Positions 47,021 to 59,754 of a stretch of DNA of 64,000 bases are shown here, in pieces. Both the position numbers and the translations under genes were made by a program. How positions within the stretch are numbered: position 1 is the stretch's first letter; each line of letters starts with the position of its first letter. This DNA is from Brachionus manjavacas (Eukaryota > Rotifera > Eurotatoria > Ploima > Brachionidae): contig JAHQIY010000002.1 of NCBI GenBank assembly GCA_019054805.1, forward strand, positions 2,728,001-2,792,000, in the 5' to 3' direction. The notes beneath the pieces were generated by a model, which saw only the letters and a list, made by a program, of their open reading frames with translations, had not been told where the DNA came from and did no database searches.

Positions 47021-47646
47021 AAGTTATGGTCAAAAAACTCTTAATATTACCTTAATTTCCGAGGGGTGAAAAAAAAGGGGTAATTTCACTTTATTAGCAA
47101 TAACTTTTGAACGCAATAAGCTATCCTCTTAAAATTGCATACATAAGCAAAAATGAAACTAAGTAATAAAATAAAATTTAAATCAAGTTTATCTATATAT
47201 CTCTTCGCCTTTTAGACCTATTTTTGTCCAAAATGTTCATGGTCTAATTTATACTAAAAAAAAATAAAGAATAAAGTTTATGGTCCAATTTATATATGCT
47301 CAATTGAAAGATAAAAAAATAAGCTTTAAAATTATATATGATATTAAGTTATGGCACTTTTGGTTTTTCAATAAATTTTACATTAACTTTTTTTTAGAAA
47401 AAATTTATTTATTTCTTTACTTTTTTTCATTTCAAGCAGTAAGTACCTTTCAAAATTTCGACTTGCCTAACCCGGGTTGTAAAGGAATTAATAGCGCTTT
47501 CAATTTCTTCTATTGGAATTGTTAAAAGAATGAGAGTAAACAAGTTTATCAGTCGCCCAGATTTTATTTCTTCAATAAAATCTGCGATCGGAAAAGTAAA
47601 AACTAAGATATATGTCACTTTTAACCCAGTTTTCGATGGATAAGGG

Positions 47647-48925
47647 TTAGAAACGTCATTCTAAAGTCAAGATAAACATCAAATTGAAATATTAAACTTA
47701 ATCAAGATTGTAGATAATGGTCTTTGCAATAACGATGACACGAATATTAAACTAATTAAAACATCAAAACCATAAACTGACAAGTTATTGATTTTCAGGA
47801 TTGTAGATCATTGTAACATTTACAGTCTGACGCTTTGAAACAAAATCTTTATTGAAGTACAAAACTAATTTTATAAAAAAAATTTATTTTCTAAAAAAAG
47901 TTATAAATTTTAAATTAAATTTTTTAATGTTATAACCCAAATTTAATTTTATATTAAATTTGAATTATAAACAGTTACAATTTTTATTTTTCAACAGTTA
48001 CAGTAGTAATTATTTTCTAGTCATTATTTTCCATTTATAAATGCTTGTTTTTCACTTATTATTTTCAGATTCCAAGTTATTTCAAATAAAACTTATCCTT
48101 GAAAATATTTCTTTTGTTGTTTGGTCTCTCAACTATAGCATACGGCAGTTAGTAAATTAATACTCGTCTATGCACAAAAAATAATAAACAAAAACCACGT
48201 TTATTACATTAACCAAATGTATAATAGCGAAAATTTAAAATTTTTGTCAGTGATCAAAATAAGATAAAAATCTAATCTATTACAAAATTTTATGTGATCG
48301 CCGTTGCCGAGAGCAATTTGAATTTTTGAAATTAAATCATGACTTTACTTAATTATAATATTAAAGAAAAGTTTTCTTTTTCTAGAAAATATAAAAACTT
48401 TACAAAATTAATTTAATACTTGAATAAATAATTAGTATTGAGCTTTTGAGATACCATCTTTATTAATTTCGATTGATTTTATTCAATTTAGGAAAACCTT
48501 AGTAACTTCTGAAAAAAAAAATTATTTTGAAAAATGTATCAATATCATTACTCTGAATAGCTTTCACATATTTACATTTTATTTATGAATATTTATGACT
48601 AATTTCATCTCATAGCTATGCTATTTGCGTAATATTTTAGTGAAAAGATTTAGTATTTTAATTTAATTTTATTTGGTTGTGGATATGATTTAAATAAACT
48701 GTTAAATTTGATTAAATAAATTCTAAAACTTTAATTTTTTTTGTTTTAATTTTCAATAAAAATGCTACTTTTTAATAATAAATTAAAAGAAAAAAATAGT
48801 TAAATAATTTTTTATTAATCAATAGAAAAAAACAAATAGAATAGAATGTAAGATATTGTTAAGTTGAAAAAAACTTAAATTCAAATTGAAAACTGATCAT
48901 AAATTTATTTAATGATTTTTGAAAA
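47647..48925. other. 5' flank of the EZH gene
   Basis: AT-rich, without gene or named repeat. The promoter and 5' UTR of the EZH gene should lie in its right part. Confidence 0.4.
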
Positions 48926-51149
48926 ATGAATGAAACAAAAAATTTAATCAAATATTGGAATTCAAAAATTAAAATCGAATATGACAAAATTTGCAAGACG
49001 TTTAAACAAAAGAATGCAAAAGAAATCAAGTAAATTACTTTTTATCACACCACTAGCCAAATTTAAAAATATATTTCGAAAAATTTTAAATGATATTTTT
49101 CTAGAAAATGCCACGCGGAAAATTTTAATCTTATTGACAATCTTCTGACCGAATTTAAGCTAAAAGATAGATCATCTTTTTTGGATATTTTCGATCTAAA
49201 CACCAAAATCAAAAATTTAAAACAACACTCGAACAAAAATGTAGACGAGGCTCTATTTAAACGCAGAATAGAAATTAATGGAAAAAATGTTACCAGACGC
49301 TGTCGCATCATGCCTTACATCGAACCGATTCCAACTCTTTACGCTTGGGCTCCTTTACAAAAAAATATTCTAGTACTTTAAACTTTAAATTGTCTAAATA
49401 ATTTAGATTTTTTTATAGATAGATGATGAAGCTGTTTTGCCAAACATCCCTTACGTAGATGACGAGACCTCTCAGATAGATGAAGATTTCATAAATGAAT
49501 TGGTCGATAACTATGACGAAAAAGTCCACGGAGAAGTTGGAGGCTACCTGAATGACTTGATGATGGTCGATTTAATAAATGCACTAAAAAAATACCAAAG
49601 TGCAGGCAGCTGGAGTCAAATAGATCCTATTATTTTCGAGAGAGTATCGGAACTGTTTCCAGACAAAGGAAACGCCTTGGAAATTAAAGAAAAATATCGC
49701 GCTTTAACTCAACCATCGAAACCCAAGCAAAACTCTGAATGTACCCCAAACATCGACCAGCCCGATACCAAACAAAATACAAATGCAAACCGTGAACAAA
49801 TAATGCACTCTTTTCACACACTTTTTTGCCGTAGATGCTTTAAATATGATTGTTTCATCCATCGGTATAAACAGCCATTGCCAAAAAACACAGATGGTTC
49901 TAAAAACCGTGATAACATTCCCATTGAGAACAATCCATGTTCCCAAGATTGTTATTTGGCGAACCATGATCCGAATGATAGCCTCAAAAATGCTAGAAAT
50001 AAAAGAAAATTAACTGATAATGAAAGTTATGAAAAAAGTCCCAAACGAAGTCTGAAAATTGAGGATGGATGTGAGATCAAGACTGAGCCAAAAATTAGAA
50101 CTGATTCTAAGCAAACTTGGAGTTACAGCGAAACTGCTTTGTACAAAGTCCTAAGTCCCACGCTAAGATATAACAGTTGCTTGTTAGCTAAAGCAATCAG
50201 AAGCAAAAGTTGCCAGCAAATTTATGACTATATTATTCAGAATGATGAGAGTGCACATTTGAATTCGGGTGACACCAAGATGGTGACTCAAGTGGAGTCA
50301 AGTCATGAGCCGGAAAAAACTTCTCGAAGATCTTCGAAAAAATCCAAAAAGACCAGATCAATCAAATCTCATTTTATGGCGAGAAAACTTCACCAAGAAG
50401 TTAATGGGGATGGCGAAGATCACGAAGCCGATTCGACTTGGGTGAACAACTATTTTCCGTGTGACCATCCTGGCGAGCCGTGCAATGACAAGTGCAGGTG
50501 TGTTCAGAATAGGAATTTTTGCGAAAAATTTTGCCAGTGCAGTCCAGATTGTATAAACCGGTTTCGCGGGTGTAAATGCAAATCACAGTGTAATAGCAAG
50601 CATTGTCCGTGTTTTCTGGCGGTCCGAGAGTGTGATCCGGATTTGTGCACTGGATGTGGTTCGAATAACTTCAAGTCCAAAAATTTGCCCTATGGCTCTT
50701 GTGTAAATGTTGCCATTCAGCGAGGACTTAGAAAACATTTGCTTCTAGCTCCTTCTGAAGTTGCAGGCTGGGGAATTTTCTTAAAAGAAAAAGCGCTAAA
50801 AAATGACTTCATTGCGGAGTACTGTGGTGAAGTTATAACTCAAGATGAAGCTGACCTACGCGGAAAGATCTACGACAGACATAAATGCTCATATTTATTC
50901 AATTTAAACAATGATTTTGTTGTGGATGCAAAAAGAAAAGGAAATAAAATTCGATTTGCCAATCATTCTGTGAACCCTAATTGTTATGCTAAAGTAATGC
51001 TGGTCAATGGTGATCACAGAATTGGAATTTTTGCCAAACGGGATATAGATGCTGGTGAAGAACTATTTTTTGATTATAGATATGGACCGACTGAACAATT
51101 GAAATTTGTTGGCATTGAACGTCCACCATTGAATTATAATATTGTCTAA
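48926..51149 (+). CDS. EZH2: EZH-type histone H3K27 methyltransferase (PRC2), 3 exons
   Basis: Catalytic subunit of Polycomb repressive complex 2; it methylates histone H3 Lys27. Exons 48926-49029, 49105-49372, 49419-51149 join in frame to 700 aa (vertebrate EZH2 about 746). The N-terminal EED-binding helix region is basic (KYWNSKIKIEYDKICKTF), then PTLYAWAPLQKN and DDEAVLPNIPYVDDETS, both typical of EZH. SANT-like stretches follow, with MHSFHTLFCRRCFKYDCFIH in the first Cys cluster (residues 255-275) and WSYSETALYKVLSP. The CXC domain is at about residues 472-555 (CDHPGEPCNDKCRC.., CSPDCINRFRGCKCKSQC). The SET domain is at about 560-685, with GWGIFLKEKA, AEYCGEVI, RFANHSVNPNCYAK (NHS cofactor/catalytic core) and ELFFDYRYG. 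All catalytic motifs are intact. It is one gene, so EZH1/EZH2 orthology is not separable. Confidence 0.96.
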
Positions 51150-51765
51150 AATCTCAAATTTGAAATTTATTTAAAATTTAGTCATCGGTGTTTTTTTGTA
51201 TACTCTACATGAAAAATAAATAAAAATTTAAATTCAATTTTTTTTTTTTAAATAGATTTTTCATTAAAATCTGATTTTTTTTTAAATTAGCTTTTTTGTG
51301 ATTGTTAAGGAAACCATTTAAGTCATTTTATTAACAAACTTTCTAAAATAAAGAATTATGTAGAACTTAAACTCCAAGTTATTTGTGATATGAATTTTTT
51401 ATCATTGAATTTAAGTTTAGTTAAATTTATGAAAAAAAAATAGTTTTTTTTTCTTATGGATCACGTTTTGGATAAAAACTCCTCTTACTTTGAAAATAAA
51501 ATATAAAAAATTGGTCATGATATATTCAATCTAATCGTGAAGACTTTCTTTATTTTACTTCAAATTATTTTAACAACGACACAAAAACCAACGTATCCTA
51601 GTGATCTACAATAGCAAAAATTTTGGATACTAAAATATCTTTTTTTTTTATCTAGATTGTGTTATTTTTTTTTAGATAAAAATAAAGTGCTTATTTTAAA
51701 TTTGAAAATTTTGTCTTGTCTAAAATAAATAACTAGGTTATAGAAAAGAATTATTTTTTTGAAAA
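51150..51765. other. Intergenic, EZH to FABP
   Basis: AT-rich. AATAAA-type polyadenylation signals lie near 51215. No gene seen. Confidence 0.4.
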
Positions 51766-52333
51766 ATGGCCGCTCTAAATGGAACATGGGTGCTGGAAAA
51801 AAGTGAAAATTTCGAGGATTTCATGAAAGAACTAGGTTTAATCACACTAAAAGAAGTATTTGATTTATTTAAAAACAATTAATGACACAGGTGTTGGATT
51901 GATACTTAGAAAAGTCGGAAACACAGTGACGCCAACATTGATAATTTCCAACGATGGCAATAAATGGTCTATAAAAATGAGATCAACATTCAAAAACACC
52001 GATGACAGCTTTACTCTGGGCGAAGAGTTTGATGATGGTAAATTAAAATAAAATCTCATTCAAAAACCAAGTCTTTACCCATTTTCTAGAAACAACTGAT
52101 GGGCGAAAGATAAAATGCTTATTTAACCTGGATGGAGATAAATTAATTTGTGAGCAAAGAGACCGGAAAACAAGAGCTCTTCAGGTGACTGCAGTGCGAT
52201 CAATTGACGAAAATGGAAGAATGGTCGAAGTATTATGATGCAAATTTTTATCACATTTTAGTCTAAATTATTATTCTAGGTTCTTACCTGCAAAAATGTG
52301 GTTGCCAAGCGGTACTTTAAAAGAGTTGAATGA
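51766..52333 (+). CDS. Fatty-acid-binding protein, paralog B, 4 exons
   Basis: Exons 51766-51835, 51891-52037, 52090-52229, 52280-52333 encode 136 aa. Begins MAALNGTWVLEKSENFEDFM, then GVGLILRKVGNTVTPTLIIS, GNKWSIKMRST, EEFDD, ICEQRDRKTRALQ and NVVAKRYFKRVE. It binds fatty acids or similar lipids in the cytosol. Exons 1+2 together equal the single first exon (217 nt) of the gene at 23694, and the later introns fall at the same places. So this gene has one extra intron after codon 23 or the other lost it. It lies 1.2 kb upstream of a close paralog in the same orientation. Confidence 0.95.
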
Positions 52334-53521
52334 ATCAATTTAATAGTGCGAGCCTAACGAACAAATTTCTAGAATTTTGTATGACCAAATTTGCTCGAAT
52401 AAACTCCCACCACTAAAATTGAATATTTTTTCTACAATAAATCTTAAATTTTCTACTAAACACCGTTTTATACTACTTTATATCAAGATTAATAAAAAAG
52501 AAAAAGTCGATTTCTACTTAAAATTAAATTCGTGAGAATTTATAAATATACGCTTTGTCACCAGAAGGTCTACAACTCACTTGATAAAAATCGTCCGTCT
52601 GGTAATATAATACATTATCATATCTGTTGATTGTCGTTAATACTTGAGTCTAATTAGTTTGAAATATTTCAGTATTAGAGTAATTTAATATTATTATTTT
52701 TTGTAATATAAAGTTCTTTATTGAGAAGTCAACATATTTAAATGTTTGAATTCAAACTAGAATGGGAGTTGATATGAAATTGAGAGATAAAAAATTAATA
52801 ATCGATGGAAAAATATACACACATTCATTTACTTAAGAAGTTTTTAGATGTATCAAGTTAAGATATTGAAATTTGAGTGAGTTAAAATGCAGCATTTTGG
52901 ATTTCAATTTAATTTTTGCTGAGTTTGTTTAAATAAAGCCCTTAATCCGTAAATTTTCGTATCAATTATCTTAAATATTTACAAGAAAACATAGCAGGTG
53001 TGCGTCTGATAACGAGTTAACATAATAATATTTTTTATTTCATAAATTACGCCAGACTTGGAAATGTTGAAAATTTTAAAGAAATTGCTTAAACAAATTA
53101 AATTTAATGCTTTAAATATTTTTAAATTTATTAAAACAGTGTTTATTAATAATTTATTTGAAAAGCTACGTAAATCAAATAGATCATAAACTAAAAATTT
53201 TGTAAATTTTAAAAAATTTCAAATTTCAAATTTATGCAATTTAATATGACTTATTAATTTTATTTAGCCTTTTTTTTTAAATATTTTTATTAAAATAAAA
53301 AATCATAACAAATTCAGCTTTTAAATTTTTAAATTTGAGCAGTCATAATGCTTTGTAATAACTAAATAGAATAAAAAATACACTTTGAAAATGCGTTTTT
53401 AATTAAATTTTAAAATGAATGAATTAAAATTATGACGCCGATAGAGCATAACAAAATGAATAGATTTTAAACATTTGAATGCTAAAAAAAAAGTTTCACA
53501 ATCTAAAGAAAAAGGATAAAA
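52334..53521. other. Spacer between the two tandem FABP genes
   Basis: AT-rich, no frame or repeat of note. Confidence 0.4.
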
Positions 53522-54100
53522 ATGTCAGAGCTAAATGGAACTTGGGTCCTGGAGTCAAAAGAAAACTTTGAAGAATTTTTGAAAGCTTTGGGTGAAAAAT
53601 TTAATCTTTTTACTTTTAAGATTTTTCTAAAATTTGAATAAAAAGGAGTCGGAACAATTCTTAGAAAAATTGCGAAAAATATTACGCCAACACTAATCAT
53701 AAATGGCGAAGGAAATAAATGGTCCGTTAAACTTCGTTCGACATTAAAAAACTTGGAATACAATTTTAATTTAGGAGAAGAATTCGATGATGGTATGGAA
53801 TTTATTTGAAGAATTTTTGAAGCTTTAATGAGTTTTTTTTTAGAAACAATTGATGGTAAAAAAGCTAAATTCTTGTTCAAGCTAGAAGGAAACAAACTTA
53901 TTACTGAACAAAGAGATTTTAAAACCAGAGAGATAATTACTACAGTTGAAAAATATGTGGATAAAAATGGATATATGATAGAGGTAAGAATTTAATAAAA
54001 AATTGATAAACTCTAAGAAAACAATAATTGTTTCTGATTTAAAAAGCATTTATGCGCCAAAAATGTTGTAGCAAAAAGAACATTCAAAAGAGTTAATTGA
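53522..54100 (+). CDS. Fatty-acid-binding protein, paralog C, 4 exons
   Basis: Exons 53522-53591, 53646-53792, 53844-53983, 54047-54100 have exactly the same exon lengths as paralog B (70, 147, 140, 54 nt), so it arose by tandem duplication with the introns kept. 136 aa: MSELNGTWVLESKENFEEFL, GVGTILRKIAKNITPTLI, GNKWSVKLRSTLKNL, EEFDD, KLITEQRDFKTREII and NVVAKRTFKRVN. The terminal R.Y found in the other copies is R.F here, so ligand contacts may differ. A cytosolic lipid carrier is the expected role. Confidence 0.95.
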
Positions 54101-54274
54101 ACTCGTCTTAGCTTAGAAAATAGGAAACAATACTGACTACATTTTTACAAATAAATAAATTCTATTAAATTTTAATAATTTTATTAATTGATTTTTTAAA
54201 TATAATTAAATAACTAAATTGATGTATTTTTTGTTAAAAAGTTCAAAAATTAACTAAAACTCTAAATTAATGCC

Positions 54275-55927
54275 CTATAGCCATTGTTTCAAGAATTTAA
54301 GGTGAAATTGCTCGAATTTTGACAAAAGTGATTTGATTTGGTCAGTTGGCGGTAAAATTGTAGTTCTAAAATGATAAGTGCCAGGCTTTTGATGAAAACC
54401 TGAGCCTGGAACAACGCAAATACCAGTTTGGTCAATCATCTCCAAACAATAAAACATGTCTGGTTCCATGCCATTGTTCTAAAATGTATCATTAGTTTAC
54501 AACTAAAAAAGAGACAATAAATAAATGAATCAATTAATTACCTTGGCATGCTGAATAGCTTTTGGTGGAATAGTGATTTGTGGAAAAGCATACATAGCAC
54601 CTTGGACTGGATTGCATTTAACTCCTTCAATTTTGTTCAACAATTCAGTGACAAGTTCAGCTTTTTCTTTCAAGCTGCTCAAAACTTGGTCTTTTTCCTT
54701 CATGAATAAGTCATAAGATGGCTCGCCTTTTTTGGGTGGATTGACAATTGTATCCATGCAAATCTGGCCAAGTACAGAGCTGCACAATTGAGCTGAAGAT
54801 AATTTCTTCAATTCAGCTTTAACGTCAGAGTCCATGTTGACAATATCGAAGTAACCAGCTCTAGCACCACATTCTCCCATAAATCCTTTGCTTGTCGAAT
54901 AAAAAGAAGCTATTTCAACTTGAGAATAAGGATGTCCCAGTTCTGCGGCCACTTTTTTAAATGAATGAAACTTCATTCCTTCAGCATAGACATTGTCTTG
55001 ATACACCTTTTAGGATTTAAATAAGTTAAACAGATTCCCGAGAAAAAAAGTAACAATTTTAATTAAAAGTTGTCTTGCCTCATCAGCTAAAATAAACAAT
55101 CTTTTGTCATAGGCCCATTTGACTATTTGTTGAATGTTTTCTAAGCTCAAAACTTGACCAGTTGGATTTCCTGGATTGATGATACAGATTGCTTTTGGTT
55201 GACAACGATTCAATGAATCTTGATAAGCTCTTTCTAGTTCTTCAATGCTCAAAGACCAATTGTTATCTTCATCCAAATAGTAGCCAATCTGTTCAGCATT
55301 GTACTCAGATATAGTGGCAGAGTAAAGAGGATATTGTGGAATTGGAACCATAAAACCAGCTGGTTTTAAGTTAGGGTCATTGAGGAGCATTTTCATTAAA
55401 ATTTTTATTCCACCACTTGCACCAGTGGTCAAATAAACATTGCCAGGATCACAATATACGCCTCCATCTCTTTTTGTTATAAACTCTGCTATATGTCTTT
55501 TGATTATATCTAAACCGGCACTATCAGTATAGGCTCCTACACTGCCCCCACCACAGGCATTCAATAATTCTTTTGCTCTTTGTTTAGCATCTTCTGGAAA
55601 TTCATCAATTTTCAATAAATCCGGATATGCGCAGATAGCCATAACTTGTCTTAAAAAAGTGATCGGTTTTTGTCCAGTCGCATGACAATCACCAATATTA
55701 GCTCGAATGACTCTCTCGAATGGCTTGGGAACGCCCTTAAAAAAATTTAATTTTTTACTTTTTAATCAAAATAAAATTATTACATTTTGAAGTTCTTTTT
55801 CAAGTTCTCCAGCACGAATAACAACTCTACCTCTTACTGCATATTGAACGTTTTTTACAGTCGAACTTAATGTATCAATAGTCAAGCACTTTTTGTTGAC
55901 AAAATGGTTTCCATTCATTTTAGACAT
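54275..55927 (-). CDS. GPT: Alanine aminotransferase, 4 exons
   Basis: PLP enzyme that interconverts alanine + 2-oxoglutarate and pyruvate + glutamate. Exons in coding order 55927-55784, 55735-55079, 55006-54542, 54478-54275 encode 489 aa (human GPT 496). N-terminal part: TLSSTVKNVQYAVRGRVVIR, then GDCHATGQKPITFLRQV. The PLP fold includes GAYTDSAGLDIIKRHIAEFI, LTTGASGGIKILMKML, IINPGNPTGQVLS and LFILADEVYQDNVYA. The PLP lysine is in FYSTSKGFMGECGARAGYFD. The C-terminus has GSGFHQKPGTYHFRTTILPP. There is no obvious targeting peptide, so the enzyme is probably cytosolic. Intron 2 has a GC donor (GATGAG/gcaaga), which is inferred because it restores the conserved DEVYQDNVY. Confidence 0.95.
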
Positions 55928-56442
55928 TTTAATTTATTTTTATCAAATTTAAAATCAAAAATCAAATTAAATTTTTTTTATCTAGAATAATTTTAAAATG
56001 ATAAAATGATGAAAATAATTTCTAAATTTAAAGTATAAAATTATGATTAAAATTTTTCGATAGCTTGTTTTTCTATTTTAAAGCTCCACCAAAAATAAGA
56101 AATTCACGTTCTGATTAAGCAATCTAAAAAGAACTCATATGGGTCTCATTTAAAAAAGCTGAGATAATATCATATTAAATTATAATTATATTTATTTTTT
56201 TACTTTCATTTTATTTAAATGACCTGGATATCAATTTTATTTTATGTCTTGTCATGTTGAATAGTTTTATTTATTTAATGATAAATTCAAAGTTTGGTTG
56301 ACTATATTTGCTCAGAAAATTTCAAAAAAATTAAAGTTTCAATATTTTATTTACAAATTCCATAATTTAAAAAATTGTTCAAAAATCACCCCAAAACTTT
56401 ATCAAAATCTTCAAAATTATTGATACTTCAAATCTAATAAAT
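55928..56442. other. 5' flank of GPT
   Basis: AT-rich, nothing recognised; the H4 duplicated block begins at its right edge. Confidence 0.4.
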
Positions 56443-57491
56443 AAAATAGCATTGAGTGTAATTTTTGCTTGTTTGATTCAATCACAAACTAATTTGTGTT
56501 CACGCTCTCACTTACTTTTTTCTTTCTTGGGGTCTTTTTTTGCTTTTTTTAGAAATCAAATAACTATTGTTTCTTCTTAGCTCCAAAGATAATTGATCAC
56601 TGTTCATTGATCATTGATAATTTATTTAGAAACTTTTTTTTTTAAATTTTGGGAATTTTGGTCATATTGAGTGATTAGTCTTTATCAGACTTGTTTATAA
56701 GTCACAGTTTTAAGTCTAAGTCAGAAAAATTTAGTTAGAGTTATGACTTGAACTAAATTTTTTTATAATTAGCAATCACAAAAATCATAAAATGTTAAAA
56801 AATTAAATTTTTTTTCTTAAAGAAATGTATTATCTATCTATAAATTTGCGTTATTCAACGAAATATATTTTTTGTCTGAAGGCTGAACCTTATGGATAAA
56901 TGCAGATATCTCTGACCAATATAATTTTAAGATTATGGTTTATTTAGAAATTTATTTCATTTTAAAAAAGAATTTTAGGTCATTGACTTGACTTGACTTA
57001 AGACTTATGACTTAAAAACAAGTCTGGTCTTTATTCACCAAACAGGAGTCATTAACATAATCAATAAATGAGATGATTTATTAGATAATTTAAAAAAAAT
57101 TAATTTGTTTTTTCGTATTTATTATACCTTTTTCCTGTTAAATGACTTTTTAAAAGTATTTTTTTTTATTTTCTAGATGCTTTAATACAAACAACAACTT
57201 TTTTTTCATAATTCTTTTCTAAATGTACTTCTTTTAAAAGAAGGCTAATTTAATTAATAATTTCAGAAAGTAATTTAAAATTTTGAATTAAAAATATTCA
57301 AAAAAAAATTTCCCAAAAAAATCAGGAGCAAAGAGTGTTGCAAAATTTGCCAACAACACTGAGTCTTGGCATTCCCGAATTAAGATAAATGCTTTATAAA
57401 ACTTTGGCCAAGATTATTGGCCTTTTTTCCAAGAATACATTTGTCAATTCTCAAAATATTATAGAATTTGCTTTATGGTTAAATTTTGTTT

Positions 57492-57507
57492 GGCCCTAAA
57501 AAGGGCC
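57492..57507 (-). terminator. Histone 3' stem-loop, H4 copy 3
   Basis: Complement of GGCCCTTTTTAGGGCC, 40 bp past the H4 stop, identical to the other two. Confidence 0.93.
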
Positions 57508-57547
57508 GGGGGTTCAAATGAATATTTACAAAAACATTTAATTAGAC

Positions 57548-58040
<493 letters not shown>

Positions 58041-58109
58041 AATTTATCGATATTACTTTTTTCGTAACTCGCAAAGTAGAATTAAACAAATCTTAGAAAG
58101 AGAAACAAT

Positions 58110-58460
58110 ATGGATGAAAAAAACTCCTTGCTTGGCGCTGTAATAGCTAAAAAAAATAATGAGATGAATGATGATACTGATAATAATGATGTTGATGACG
58201 ATAACACTGATGCTGTGACAAATTTACAGATTTTAACTAAAAAGTTCAAAAATGTTATTTTACTTGATCCAAAACAAAAATCAAATCATTACGAAAAAAA
58301 TCACAAGAGATATCTGAGGCCTCCGAAGATGTACAGATCGAAATAAGAAAGAAAGTTTTAAGTGGGAAAAAAATCCAGTTGAATGTTCTGATTGTGGTCG
58401 ATTTTTTGAGGGCGAAAATGGTCTGCATCAGTGTAGAGTTCATAAAAATAAATGATATTC
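58110..58460 (+). pseudogene. Acidic ORF followed by an out-of-frame zinc-finger-like end
   Basis: An ATG-led 78-codon frame (MDEKNSLLGAVIAKKNNEMN, then an Asp-rich run, TKKFKNVILLDPKQKSNHYE) ends at 58346. In another frame from about 58350 the sequence reads SFKWEKNPVECSDCGRFFEG, then GLHQCRVHKNK and a TGA near 58455, a C-x2-C...C/H zinc-finger-like tail. A frameshift between the two would explain a broken gene. An intron is not supported by splice sites. The gene family is unknown. It lies divergent to H4 copy 3. Confidence 0.4.
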
Positions 58461-58540
58461 ATATTTTTTATTTTTTTTAAAATTCGCTCATTAAAATTTA
58501 CTCTTGAAGAATTCAAAAATATTTATTAAGATTTTAATAA

Positions 58541-58690
58541 TTGGCAAGTTTTTTTTTTTTTTTAACTTTTTTGAAATTTTGAAATTACGTTGTTTCATCA
58601 AAACTCAATACTTAAGGATGTTAAAATTTGAAATAAAATTACGCAATTATTTTTAGAAATGTAAAATAGAAAAAAAAACTTGCCAATTCC
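58541..58690. mobile_element. Small hairpin MITE, ends AATTGGCAAGTTTTTTTT
   Basis: About 150 bp with ends AATTGGCAAGT8+ and the inverse AAAAAAACTTGCCAATT. The internal sequence partly mirrors (GAAATTACG / CGCAATTAT). The target duplication is undefined. Confidence 0.5.
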
Positions 58691-58727
58691 AAAAAAAAAT
58701 TCTGGTAACAATTTTTTTCGTGGTCAC

Positions 58728-58835
58728 AAAAAACCTGGTCATAAACTTTTATGAGCAGAGTGGTCACCAAACCGGTACCGACTAACTTGGTCACAAATTA
58801 TGTGACCAACTGGTCATAAAACAGGTGAGACCCAA
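58728..58835. repeat. Cluster of TGGTCAYAAA repeats
   Basis: Five copies of TGGTCAcAAA/TGGTCAtAAA/TGGTCACCAAA plus one inverted TGTGACCA within about 100 bp. It resembles one arm of the motif-iterated fold-back elements seen elsewhere in the window, but no opposite arm was found. Confidence 0.5.
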
Positions 58836-59640
58836 AATTTTACATCAATTTCGATTTTTTTCAGATATCTCTACAACCCTTATTTTTACTTTTTAATTTT
58901 TTTTTTCATAACCTTAAAGGCGTTCATTTAAATAAATATTAATAATAATTTAATAAAAAATCCAACTAAGCTAAGCCCTTTTTAATGTTTATTATTGATA
59001 TTTATCAATATCACTGGTGATTTATCAATTTGTGTGATTTTCTAAAGTATGGTCTTAAAAAGTCAAATTTAAGCTTTAATGAGAATAAGGTTATTTTAAA
59101 ATTTTAATTTTTTGAATTTTGTAAGAAATAAAGCGAAAATTTTTTTTAGAAATTAAGTTTTATTCTAGAAGCAAGGCAACCAAAAGCTGCGACTTTTTTT
59201 TTCAAAGTTATTCTAGCTTTTCAAAATATGCAATTTTTTATACTATTTTTTCTAATTAAATTTAATAAAATTGAATTCAATTTGAAAATTAATTAAGTTT
59301 CTGTGCATTTAATATTTTTTCAGACGAGTTTTCTTTCCTTCCTAAACATATTCAATACTTTAACACGTAATAACCGCCTATCCATATTTCATTTTATCTG
59401 TTTTAATTTTCTTCTTTATTTTATTTTATTTTTTGTTATCAATATTTTTTTACTTAATTTATTTTTTTTATTCTTAATAATTTCTATCTCGGTACTATTA
59501 GGCAATAAATTAAAAAAAATAGGAAAATAAAAATTATGCATATATGCTCAACTTAGTGAAGGAACGTTTTGGTAATACTATCTTAAACTGACTCCAATAG
59601 ATATTTTTTAAGACTTCTTCTAAAGCTTTCTGAATTTATT
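58836..59640. other. AT-rich stretch without a gene
   Basis: Mostly T-runs. The 75-codon frame at 59303-59530 is Phe/Leu/Ile-rich, as expected from T-rich sequence, and is not taken as a gene. Confidence 0.4.
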
Positions 59641-59740
59641 ATTATTCATTTGTTTTCTGTACCGAGCTAAAGCTCCTTCAGAATAAGTTAAAAATAAAAA
59701 AAAATAAAATAAAAATAAAATTCATGCATAAAATATAAAT
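59640..59740 (-). mobile_element. Extra LINE tail
   Basis: Complement of the hairpin tail (CTGTACCGAGCTAAAGCTCCTTCAG) at 59660-59684, next to the tail of the following copy. It is either a tail-only insertion or a tail duplication. Confidence 0.6.
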
Positions 59741-59754
59741 AATGTTATTATTCA

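Larger units (their letters stand above)
45465..47646. mobile_element. Putative TTAA element (piggyBac-like ends) holding nested insertions
   Basis: The left end CCCTTATCCGTCGAAAA follows TTAA (45461-45464). The right end is the inverse (complement of CCCTTATCCATCGAAAA), followed by TTAG, a one-base-changed TTAA. A GGGTCATTTTTGACCC palindrome lies near the left end and GGGTTAAAAGTGACA near the right, as in piggyBac-like elements. The inside contains a LINE split by a fold-back element. A 63-codon minus frame at 47618-47427 may be an original gene relic. No transposase was recognised. Confidence 0.6.

Noticed and set aside
47280-47525. 81-codon Lys/Phe-rich frame in the TTAA element
   Set aside because: Low complexity and no motif; probably random AT-rich sequence.
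59303-59530. 75-codon hydrophobic frame
   Set aside because: Composition is what T-rich DNA gives (Phe, Leu, Ile); no motif or context.
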